A stretch of DNA of 64,000 nt from positions 194,483 to 258,482 of the forward strand of contig NW_006768779.1 of NCBI RefSeq assembly GCF_000204055.1, written 5' to 3'. Every line of letters starts with the position of its first letter. Position 1 is the first letter of the stretch. Below the pieces are notes generated by a model. The model was not told the origin of the DNA, searched no databases, and was given only the letters and a program-made list of their open reading frames with translations. Of the stretch, positions 11,440-21,964 are shown piece by piece. The position numbers and the translations under genes are program-made. Source of the stretch: Melampsora larici-populina 98AG31 (taxonomy: Eukaryota; Basidiomycota; Pucciniomycetes; Pucciniales; Melampsoraceae).

Positions 11440-12140
11440 AAAGGTCACGCATGTGTCACTAGAATTCACACACGTGTGACTCTGATTGACGGAAGTGTTA
11501 ACTGAAATTACACGTATATGTATGTGATTTACAGTCTATAGCCCAAGGGAAAATCACACATGTGTGATCATGGATCACACATGTGTGACCGGGATGTGAT
11601 TTACAGTCTATAGCCCAAGGGAAAATCACACATGTGTGATTGTTAGCTACGCATGTGTGATCATGGATCACACATGTGTGACCGGGATGTGATTTACAGT
11701 CTATAGCCCGAGGGAAAATCACACATGTGTGATTGTGAGCTACGCATGTGTGATCATGGATCACACATGTGTGACCGGGATGTGATTTACACGTATATGT
11801 ATGTGATTTACAGTCTATAGCCCAAGGGAAAATCACACATGTGTGATCATGGATCACACATGTGTGACCAGGATGTGATTTATGGTCACACATGTGTGAA
11901 AAGGGGTTGTCCAAGTGCAACCAAAACCCGTAATTTCACAAGTTCAACCCAAATTGGTCACACTGGTGTGACTCAAGATCACACATGTGTGACCACGAAT
12001 TACACATGTGTGACAAAGGGTTGTCCACGTGCCGCCAAAAACCGTGAATTCACAAATTCAACCCAAATTCACACAAGTGTGATCTTAAATCACACCGTGT
12101 GACTGGAAATCACACAAGTGTGACAGCTTCATATGTAACA
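11440..12140. repeat. Second palindrome array, TCACACATGTGTGA type
   Basis: Repeated TCACACATGTGTGA palindromes, in places grouped into a longer unit that includes 'gtgatttacagtctatagccc' variants (recurring at about 11525, 11587, 11689 and 11803). The last third adds two copies of a segment with GGTTGTCCA and a CAAAAACCGTGAATTCACA variant. The core (CATG) differs from that of the intron array, so the two arrays were amplified separately from the same type of motif. Confidence 0.85.
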
Positions 12141-12552
12141 ACATGTTGGAGCGTTGGATAGTGTTGTGTGCAGCTGTTCTATGTGTTGATAGTATGCTAA
12201 TACTATGTTTGAGTGGTAGTGAATGTTGGCGATGTTCAAATTTAGGTGTGAACTTGTGTTGTTGTCGTTGTGAAGCCGACGCGTCGGCGGCGTCGGCGTG
12301 TCGGAAGGGGAGGCTTCGGCTTGTCGCCGATAGGAATGACCCGTTTCCTATTGGCCAGTATCCGAAGGGGCGGGTAGCCACAGGTGGGGCAAGGCCCCCC
12401 CCTTATAAAAATGGGACTTAGAGAAATTTATATTCCACCATAGAAGCAACTATGTTTCTAAGACTTTCTATTAGGGTGTATTTCAATGACATTGGATGAT
12501 ACAGGTGACAGTATCGTCCAATAGAATTGGTGCTTTCAGGTGCACACAGGTG

Positions 12553-13171
12553 TCAAAAACCCACATGTAACAATACCTGAAATTTGGGTCATGATTATGA
12601 AGACAATATTTTGTGGTCTAAAAACTTCAATCACTTTTGCAATTCTGCTCCAAATAACTCGATTTTTGGTTCATTGAAGAGCTGAACCATTCTCCTTTAC
12701 ACTTCATAATGTCAGTAAGGTGCTATCTAGTCATTTGAACGCTCTACATATGTCCAAACAGTTCTGCATGAATAGCTCTGTGGGACCTTCTTCAGACGGG
12801 CTACAGATGTGATGTCTTAATGAAAAATGTAGAGGAAAGACTCACCTTTTCAATGAACCAAAAATCGAGTTATTTGATTCAGAACTGCAAAAGTTATTGA
12901 TGTTTGAAGATTTCAAAATCCTGTCTACAAGATCAAGGGCCAAATTTCAGGTATTGTTACAGGTGGGTTTTTGATGATTTTCAGCCTTTATTGTTAGTAC
13001 ATTAACCAATATCTGCGTGTAAAACACAAAAAAATACTCATCATCACGCCCCAACATCTAGGAACAAGGTACTTATTTTTTCAGATTTTTAGCTCTCTTC
13101 CTGTTGCCTCAGGACTTTTCTATGTCAGTAGTTTTCTTTACCACTCGGTAAAGATTACATTTGGTGTAGTG
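12553..13171. mobile_element. Truncated fold-back element of the CACTA MITE family
   Basis: Inverted arms of about 150 bp pair around a centre near 12770: TCAAAAACCCACATGTAACAA at 12553 is mirrored by the complement ending near 12978. The right arm runs on to a CACTA-type terminus: GTAGTG at 13166-13171, read outward as CACTACACCAAATGTAATC. The right arm also matches the right arm of the element at 41377-42257 (TTGTTACAGGT, then TTTATTGTTAGTACA). The left terminus is missing, so this copy is truncated. Confidence 0.7.
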
Positions 13172-15532
13172 TCAGAGACAAAACAAAAACAAACCTGTTA
13201 CCAGACCGTACACAAATCACTTGTCCAGATCTTCACACACACTACCACCTGCAAACCTAACGAATCAGTTATACATTATGATAAGGAGAGTTTCGAGGTG
13301 CAGATTTGATAGACAAACAAACTCGCCACCTCCGCCTGAATATCCACGCTTCGGATAGATACGCACCGTCATGAGTGTCTCTGCAGCCAAAGAGAACACA
13401 AAACCAGTGATCAGACATTATTGCGATCAAGGGGCATTGCCTGCGAATGAGACCCTGACTGGCCATTATGCCCTGAGTAAATTATCCGATACGAAGCATT
13501 AGATAAAGACAGCATCAAATCCATGGGCAGCCTGATCCCATTCCAGCATCCTTGTCAAGGATTACCATATGGTTGGAGTGAAATCACAATCAATCAATAT
13601 TCCATCATTCCCTGATACAAATAATCAAGGAACAGAAAAGTGGGCTTTGCAAACACACAGGCACAACTATCCAAGTGTGACCGTGTGATGAGTATCCAGT
13701 ATTTCAGAGCCGTCAACCCAATTAAATATCCCGGCTTATACTGGATGATAGATGATGGGTTCCCAATTGCACAGTGCGGGTAATCATCCAAGCAAGGTCT
13801 ATAAATACGCTGTGACCCAATGAACAATTGAGATGCCAGAACAGTCCTACAAAGAACTGAATGGTTCCAGACCGCATCTGCACACCTTATTGTTTTCAAT
13901 CCACGCACACCCGAGTTGGTTGAACGGCAGTCGCTTTCCTTTCCTAATGGTATCTCAAAAGCCTAAGCCTGCGAAGGGCCTCATACCAAAAAGAGTGATG
14001 TCGATGGCGGTATTGCATAGCTCAGAGAGCCATCACTTGGGTGGGTATGGAGTCGTGGAATGGACAACCCTCTCTTGGTTCAAGCATTGTATCGCCAAGT
14101 CGGTGCTGGCAAAGCTGGTCGCAGAATTCATGAAAGGTTAGCAAATTTCTATATGGGGATCGAAACAATACTGAAACACAACCCGCAGAGTCCAAAGGAC
14201 TCCCGCGTCCATGCCACCACTCTGGACGGATTCTTCGAGACGGTACGGTGCCCGCATACACCTATACTATCTTGATCCCGTACCATAACAAACCAGAGAT
14301 ACTGCTCTCGGAGGATTCTTAGGTAAGTTGTTCAGTACTTGATTCAACAAAATACATCACGGGATCGAATTGAATGACGTAGACGATGTACTTACAGTTC
14401 ACCGGTTTCACGACCCGTCACCCCGCTCAGACTACAAAACCAATGTGCACGTGGCCCCCAATACTTTCATATTTGTTTTGGTATCTTTAATCTCCTCCAT
14501 TCCAGTATGAAATACTATCAACCACACATTATGTAACACCTGAAGAGAATCAATACATACCGAGACGTGAGACTTGCTTAGCACGTCGTGCGACTGTGCC
14601 TTGATTTACCTGACAACTGAGAGCCCCATAGTATATTGAAGTCTATGGATAGGCGTAATCAATGCCTTGAAAGACCAGTAAAAGAACATAGTCATGATTG
14701 ACAATGGTTGCAGGCGTAGCACAAATTGTGTTATGTCCACGCCTCTTAAATAAGGCCATCGCGACACCCCTGATTGATTGTTAGGGCGCACGAATGTAGC
14801 CCGGGCACAGTACTGGTTTGATGAATTGACCATTGGGGTCTGGCGCACAACACCGTCGCGCGCAAACATGACCCCGTGTAAGCAGGCGTAGGGTATAGAT
14901 CTCATCTGACTGGAGGGGCGATAAAACCCAAAGACAATGCGCGCAGAGCAATCAGGTGCTTATTATTCAATGATGATCTAACCAAGAAACCGTTGCAATC
15001 AATAATTCACGGAGGCAAAAGCAGACTGGACCATGGATGCAGTACGTCATGGCCGATCATGTAAATACTAATTGCCTAATTGTAATCAATAACATGATCA
15101 ACATTGCCAAGACAGTTTGATGCAATGATATGAGTAACCAGGCCGGAAACACAACAATAACATGATTATGAATTGAAATAAAACACTAACACAATAACAC
15201 AGACAAAAGGAAGCACAATCTATAGTTCAACCTATGGGCACATAATCCATAGTTTGACCCATGAGCATGTAACATGGTAAAATTGTATAACAAACGTATT
15301 CAGCAAATCGTATACAATCACGTGTGGAAACAGGTACAAAGAGGGTCTGGTTGTGATCGAAGAACTCTGGGCTTGTAACAATCTTTTGTGCCAGGCATCA
15401 AGTAATAGCAAGGTATTGGGATAGAGCGAGTGGGTTTAGGACAGCTTGGGAGGCACAATGGTCAGGCAATCATCACTCGTGAGACAGATACATATTCAGA
15501 GACATTGCGTACGGTAATGCAACAATAGTCAC
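13172..15532. other. Unassigned region
   Basis: About 2.4 kb with no domain, terminal repeat or convincing exon structure on either strand. Several open frames of 70-100 codons exist (for example around 13833-14275 on both strands) but they overlap antisense to each other and contain no recognisable motif. Confidence 0.4.
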
Positions 15533-15567
15533 CTAGATCTCTTCCAATCCAGGCCCAGTAACTTTAG
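15533..15567 (-). pseudogene. Severed 3' tail of the host gene at 32602-31417
   Basis: Read on the minus strand, the DNA next to the left CACTA terminus continues the frame of the gene that stops at the right terminus: after removal of the element and one TAA duplication, eleven further codons run to a TAG at 15533-15535. The tail encodes TKVTGPGLEEI, directly after KATKV. This shows the element inserted into the last coding exon. Confidence 0.75.
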
Positions 15568-15636
15568 TAACACTACTAAAAAAATAATGTTTTCCGGGCG
15601 GAACACATAAATGACTTATGTCATTAAGTGGAACCC

Positions 15637-15720
15637 CAGAACACAAATAACAGACAGTACTTAAATCTGGGGCGCAGAAAACATTTCTTTCTGAAGATGA
15701 TCATTTTGTAATATACCCCT
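15637..15720. promoter_or_regulatory. Left subterminal motif block of CACTA A
   Basis: Contains CCCCAGAACAC and TTTCTGAAGATGATCATTT, followed by GTAATATACCCC. The same motifs recur inverted near the right end: the GATCATCTTCAGAAAG block at about 29285-29310 and GTGTTCTGGGG near 29415 and 31341. Subterminal motif repeats are the usual transposase-binding sites of CACTA elements; binding here is inferred. Confidence 0.5.
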
Positions 15721-16592
15721 ATTGAATTTACAATCCTTGAGCTTATGAACCCACCTCAAGACAGTTTTTATTGAGGTTTCTTGATGATCTTCCAAATTAC
15801 TAGAACTCAATCACTTGCGTCTGTTTGCACCCTGTTTGTCCTTTGTTGTTGTTAACCTTAGGATTTGTAGAGTTCTGATTTTATCCAATCATTTCTTTGT
15901 CAACTTTTGCGTTCAACAAAGCGCCCTTGTCATTAGTATTGCACGATCTCCGCTCAATATGATCGGTAGAAAAAGATGCAATAAAAGCATGTCCGTACTT
16001 CCTTTTTTTGCTTTCATTGCAACCTCGTATGACCTCCCACAAATTCATAAGCTGTATATATTCCCGTGAGCGGCGGATTACCATCACCAAGTTGAACTGC
16101 AACAACTCACCGGATGTCAAGCTGCACAAGCACGAGGCCGCAACAGACAAGTCATATCTATCATCAAAGGACCATCCAGCTTCGAAAGTAAGTATTCTCC
16201 TTCTCTCATAGAACAAGCCGTACATATATCAGGCATCACATTTATCTGATGTTCACAACCTTGTAGATTTTCTCTTCATTCCGCCACCATCAGCCTCTAA
16301 ACCTTCTGTGAGCTGTCGTCTTTGAACTGTTTGCTGGTTCTCCTAAGTATGTTATTGAATCTTTTCAAGCATGTGAATCTTTTTGCTTATAAGTTTCTCT
16401 TGCTTTGGTAAATCTTCGATCAGTCTACACCATCAAGTCCAACTTGCCAAGATACGCCGAGGCACCTTTTGGTACTATAAAGAACTTTGGATGTAAGTAT
16501 CTGTTTGTATGTGGGCCAAGTGATGAACTTTTCATACTGATGATTCTCATTTTGCTGATCTAAAGATTAAGTCTGATAGTTTGTATCTCAGG

Positions 16593-17444
16593 ATGACCAA
16601 CAAATCAAATAAGAAGAAGAATTCTCCGACATCTCGAATGTCTACTGGGACTTCTCCGAATGATTCGAAGACAGACAACAGTCAATCACAAGGTCCTAGT
16701 CTACCGCCGCAGCCATTGCACCAGCCTCCTCCACCTACCGGTCAACCGCCTTTCCAGCCCCCTCCTCAAAAACTTGGGGAGACGCTCAATGCTACCTACT
16801 TCAAGATTCAAACGTTACCGGACAACCTTCATTCATTCCTCGATCACGACTATGAAGCAAAGCAGAAAACTTACAAGAGTATTGATTATTACCGAATCTT
16901 GGCACACTTTGATCCGGCAACCTTGTCTCGTCCAAATCACAAAAAGGATAAGTTGATTGCAGCCTTTACCAAACATGTTCTACCTCTCATCAAGCCATAT
17001 CAACAACCTCCACCTCCGTTACCAATGCAGACCGATAAACCTACTAGAACAGACTTCAATCCCCTTTCTAAAAGGGCTAAACGAGATGATCTTATGGGAG
17101 TTATTTGGGACGCAGATTCCTCAGTTGTTATACCCAAGGCAGCAACATCGAACGGTCTACTTTATCTGTATCGAGAGCATGTCGACAAAGATCTCCAGAT
17201 CCCTGGCGATACCCCATTCATCAAGCCTCCAAACGTTGTTCGACGTGCGGAAGTCAAAAGCCTTCTCATGGAAGAGCTTCGATTAACCTTACAAGATCGG
17301 GCCCCGCATGTCTTCATTCATTCCACTCCCATGAGTCACCCTGTTCTTGTCAACCTCTACATCAAATTTGTTCTCGATGAAGAGGTTCAGCCTGGGCTCT
17401 TGGTCCGTGGATTTCATTACTCGCTTTTGCGCAAAGAAGCTTGA
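16593..17444 (+). CDS. CACTA-A hypothetical protein, Pro-rich N-terminus
   Basis: ATG at 16593; a single long frame of about 283 residues ending at 17444. Ser/Pro-rich N-terminus with a polyproline stretch (residues about 45-65), then a conserved core: IDYYRILAHFDPAT (about residue 95), LIAAFTKHVLPLI, LYLYREHVDKDLQIP (about 198) and a C-terminal VFIH...NLYIKFVLDEEVQPG...FHYSL. A diverged homologue sits at 51266-52106 beside CACTA B. The LLYLYREH segment resembles a SAP-type helix pair, so DNA binding is possible but unproven. It lies 0.7 kb upstream of the transposase on the same strand. An upstream noncoding exon is possible because CTCAG directly precedes the ATG. Confidence 0.7.
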   Translation: MTNKSNKKKNSPTSRMSTGTSPNDSKTDNSQSQGPSLPPQPLHQPPPPTGQPPFQPPPQKLGETLNATYFKIQTLPDNLHSFLDHDYEAKQKTYKSIDYYRILAHFDPATLSRPNHKKDKLIAAFTKHVLPLIKPYQQPPPPLPMQTDKPTRTDFNPLSKRAKRDDLMGVIWDADSSVVIPKAATSNGLLYLYREHVDKDLQIPGDTPFIKPPNVVRRAEVKSLLMEELRLTLQDRAPHVFIHSTPMSHPVLVNLYIKFVLDEEVQPGLLVRGFHYSLLRKEA

Positions 17445-18111
17445 TCTGATGTCCAAGTAAGTCCAACATCTACCTTCATTACTTCGCTTGTAGATGTTTC
17501 TGGCTAACCATTTTATTGGATGTAATTGAATCATACAAAACTTCTCCAATTAGCCAAACCCGTGTTCACGTTCATGCTTCCAGATCTTATCTAGCTCAGG
17601 TATGTCTGTCTCTTCGTGATTGGTTTTGGTTATGTTTCACGCTAACTCTCCTCTGTGCATGTATGACAATCTCACAGTTCAGGTAGCCTATTCATCTGAG
17701 ACTCCCCATTTGTATCAAATTCCTTGTCTTATCTTATCTCCATGTCCTTGTCGGATGCTCGATTGTTGTATAGCACTATTTTGGATGTATTTCTTACACA
17801 AATTCAAACACATTTGAAGCTTGGTTACATTGGATGGAAAATCTCGCATTCTCATACATCTTCCAATCATGTAACCTTTGTCTAATCACTCCTTAAATCC
17901 CTCAAATCAAAACCAGCCTTAGATTAGCTATCTTGAAACCAGATATCCATTTTGTCTGAATAATCAAAGAGCCTTTTGCCCCCTAATCGTCCACATAGCC
18001 ACATCTGTACACTCAGCAGACTTTTTCCCCTCAACCTATTATCTTGGAAAGTGAACATCAATTACTTCTCAGCTCCTACCTTCTGTGGATTCGAACTTTG
18101 ATACCTGCAAC

Positions 18112-21100
18112 ATGCCGCCAAGCACAAAGAAAAAAAATATCCCCCATCGAGTAGTATGTGTCTGTCGCGCATATGAGTGTTATATGGGACGATATCTCGA
18201 TGCCGACGGGATAACTCGACCAGGAGTGGAGGTCTTACCTCAAACGCTTGCTGCCCACGAACTGGCCGACAGAGCAGCCCAAGCCACTGCCAGCCTTTCT
18301 ATAACATCAAATCCTCGTGATCTGGGAAGCCATACGTCCGGCCAAGATGAGCTTATCAGCTCTATATCACGCTTGGGTCTGAATTCAATCGATCATGCTA
18401 TATCACCTCCCGATTCCAGTTCTCATTTGGTTTCAGACGGCGTAGAACATTCCCAGGTGACTTCCCAGTTTTACGTGTTTGCTTCGCGGCCTAAAGATCG
18501 AGGCTCACGGTGATTGCGTTCGGTTGTTCCAGGATCACCAGCCTAATGCGACTGCTTGCTCAGGATCACAAGCATCTAAGGGCGGACCTGAACAATCCTC
18601 AAACCTGCCAAAAACTTGCTTGGCTGCGACAGAAGCGAAGGCAGCAGGTATGGAAGTATATAAGTGTGGTGAGTTGATTCACTTTCACCAATCAACCCTT
18701 GTACTATCAGGTAACTTATCCCTCCTCTGTGTTTGCACAGACCGGTTTTACAAATTCTCATTGCAAGAAATGAATCCTATACTGCTTCACATCGTTCTGG
18801 TAGTCGCCATCCTGAGCATCTTTGGTAACTTGTCGATGAACACCGCCACATGGCTCTTTGATTGTCTCAAGATTATGATCGAGCTTTGTTTAACCGGGGC
18901 AATGAACATATATCAACCTCCAATGCTTTTCACCAGGCCTGATCAACTCATCTTAAGCCGTATCCCAAAAACCATTACCACAGCAATCCGGTGGCTAAAT
19001 ATTGAGCCCGTTCTCATCGAGATGAACTGCTGTCAATCGTGCTTTGCTCTGTACTCACTCGATCGTACTCCAGAAAGATGTACACATCGCTATGCTCAAA
19101 TCCCCGGTGGACCTCCCGAATCATTTGAGGCAAACACTGAGAAGCTTTCTTCGGAACCTACATATGAGCCCAATAACTTAGAGTTTTTAGAAACAACCTG
19201 TGGTCATCCCTTGTTGCATTTCAAGCGCGAAAAAAAAAAGAGCAATCAGGCGATACGCCTTCCAGAGACTTTCCGATTGGATCGCACGTTTACTCTCTCG
19301 TCAAAACATCAAAGAGAGACTCGATCAATCTCTTGAGGAATCTCGAAAGCCCTTCAATCCGAAAGGCAAGTGGAGCGACATACATGAATCAAAAGTATGG
19401 AAAGAGTTCCGTGGTCCGAATGGTGGTCAGTACACTGCGACATCTGGAAATTTGATGTTTGGGATGTTCGTCGACGCCATAAACCCTTATGGAAACAAGA
19501 CTAGTGGAAAACACGCATCGATTACCTTTGTTGTTTTGGTATGTCTGACTCTACCACTTGACATCCGGTATCACCCAGAGAATATCTTCTTGGTCGGTAT
19601 TGCTCCAGGTCCTTGTGAACCTGCGCTAGAGCAGATGAATTGGATATTACGCCCAATTGTCACCGAACTGAAAGCTCTATGGAACCCGGGATTGCTCTTA
19701 TCGCGCACCAATCAATACAAGAATGGCCGTCTAGTAAGGGCCGCATTGCTAGTATTCATTGCTGATATCCCAGCTCTTAGGAGATCATTGGGGTTTCCCA
19801 GCGCAACAGCAATCAATTTCTGCTCTATTTGTCATCTGACTAAAGATGACATTAATAACTTAGATCAAAGTACGTGGAAAAAACGCACAGCATCACAGCA
19901 CAAGATCTGGGCATGTCAAGCGCGTGACTCAAATGGTGTTGAAGAAAGAAAGAAGATATTTAAAACTCACGGCGTTTGATATTCAGTACTGGTTGAACTT
20001 GAATACTGGGACATTGTTGACTATCATGTAGTCGACTCCATGCATAATCTATTGCTTGGTCTTCTGTCGTGGCATCTACGCCGATTCTGGTCAATGGAAG
20101 ATGTAAAGAATGAAGAAGATGATTTACCTCCGATAACAAAATCAGAGCTTCAAGAACTTATCCTAGAACACTCAGAGCCTCTGCAATCAAATGCCAATGA
20201 AGAGCAACAGGCCGAAAATCAAAATGAGGAAACGGACAGGGTTGCTTTTCAAGATCTATCTTTTGATGAAGACACCAACACCAGTGATGAGAATTTTGAT
20301 CCCCTTGGTGACTCCGGATGGAACGGCAGATGGGATGCGCCACCTCTCGATGAGATCATATTTGATCAAAAGATGTTGCAATATATCAATTCTCAATTAC
20401 ATCTAATCAATATTCCAAGTTGGATCAAACGCGCCATCCCAGTACTTGGCAAAGCGTCATTTGGCAAGCTCAAAGCTGACGAGTGGAGAAACTTGTTCAC
20501 TCTTCAGTTACCCCTCATACTGATTCCCTTGTGGTTTGGTCGAGATCAAGTAAAGACTTGTCTCCTGAAAAACTTTCTTCATCTTGTCTCGCTTGTCAAC
20601 CTTGCCCTCAAGCGAGACATATCATTGGACCAAATTGAAAGATACGAATATCATATCCATGAATACCTAAGTAGCTCACTACAACTCTTTCAACACTGCC
20701 GTCTCGCACCCAATCATCATATGGCAATCCATTTATCCGATCTCCTGAGGCGTTTTGGTCCTGTGCGCGCTTGGTGGTCGTTTTTTTTTGAAAGATTGAT
20801 GGGTAGTATACTCAAGGGATGCCATAATAATCATATAGGTTCGTTTCTTTTCTCTGACCTGAAAGACTTTTCAAATATATGAAAAACTGAATCTTGTACG
20901 TCATGTTCCCTTTCAATATGAGCAGGCGAGCTCGAAATAACTTTCCTGAAAAGGTACTGCTCTGCAGGAAACTTGAGCGCGCTTTTGAGGGATCACAAAC
21001 TTCCGGAACGTCTTCAGGCATATGCTACAAGGCTTCAATCGCTGTATGAGGCAGAAGAGCGGAGGCCTAGAAGACAGTCGAATGGTGATATGTTGCCAAT

Positions 21101-21653
21101 TGATAACGATGTTTTGAAATTGCTGGTTGATCGCTTAAACGGGGAAGCAGGAGATTCGCACCAATGGATGACACCAGAGGATCTATGTTTGCTCAGTGAA
21201 GATGAAAGTTTTGGGATCTCACCAGTCCAGCCTCGGGCATTCTTCCACAAACGCATAACACACAACAGTGTTTCATTTTCCACTTTTTCGACTTCTCAGA
21301 AAGATAGTTTTGTGGCATTCAGAATTGGTCTTACAGATAAAGTGGCCTATGGAAGAATATTTTCAATCTTCACTCACTCAAGATCATCAAAAGTCACCAA
21401 GAACTGTCGTCAAACTTGGGTACAGGTTCAGTGTTTCCCTGAAATCCCATCAAGACTCAAAAGATTTGATCCATTTAGCTTAGTGAAAGCACCTGATGCA
21501 CAAATTCACCTGTGTGCTTGGAGTCCAACAACAGACAGAATCGTGAAGCTAGATGAGATAATTGCTCACTGTGCCTGGATGATGTACAGGCCTGGCCTGA
21601 TCCACAAGAATCTTGACATACCCACCGTGGCTTTAGTCTCAACAGATAGATAG
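18112..21653 (+). pseudogene. CACTA/Tnp2-like transposase A, disrupted
   Basis: ATG at 18112. Domains in order: N-terminal cysteine motif VCVCRAYECYMG; a putative zinc site MNCCQSCFALY (19020); catalytic-core segment MFVDAINPYGNK (19465) with FLVGIAPGP; FIADIPALRRSLGF (19755); and SMHNLLLGLLSWHLRRFW (20035), typical of fungal Tnp2-like transposases. Then come WIKRAIPVLGKASFGKLKADEW and a C-terminal domain ending LDIPTVALVS. Breaks: an A10 homopolymer at about 19230 shifts the frame before RRYAFQRLSDW, and an in-frame TGA near 19977 falls where copy B has an arginine codon (CGT). The homologue at 43108 fixes the expected frame. Introns lie near 18457 and 20838. Confidence 0.9.
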
Positions 21654-21964
21654 AATGTTTCTCCTATCAATCTTTATCACGCTGCGTTCAATGTAGAACA
21701 AACCCAGTTGTTGTACATCACCATGATCACTAAGCTCACTATGAGTACGGTACAAATATCTAATACATTGCATACCACCGAGTCATACATATGTTGTTTC
21801 TATTGAATTATGTAAAATCCTTTTCTCTTTCCAAGAATTCATTTACTACCAGTCCTTGTATCTGTGAAAGGATCTCATTAATACAATGCTTAGGAAAAAT
21901 AAGCATAGAAGTACTTACGTCAAAATGCTTATAGCTATGCCTAGATGGTCTACACACAAACCTA

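Larger units (their letters stand above)
4560..12140. mobile_element. KDZ-type DNA transposon A (decayed; boundaries approximate)
   Basis: The element is defined by a divergent gene pair: companion on the minus strand (7164-4946) and KDZ transposase on the plus strand (8171 to about 11248, then an assembly gap). The same pair in the same arrangement occurs at 54532-60770, so the unit is mobile rather than a host locus. Terminal inverted repeats and a target duplication were not found, so the limits come from gene content and the flanking palindrome arrays. The transposase has a frameshift near 8940 and an in-frame TGA near 10067. Confidence 0.65.

Noticed and set aside
9468..12140. CRISPR-like array
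   Set aside because: Spacing is regular, but the 'spacers' are about seven bases, the units are palindromes with variable cores, and the context is a eukaryotic transposon.
13833..14275. Overlapping 70-100 codon open frames on both strands
   Set aside because: No motif, no intron structure and mutual antisense overlap.
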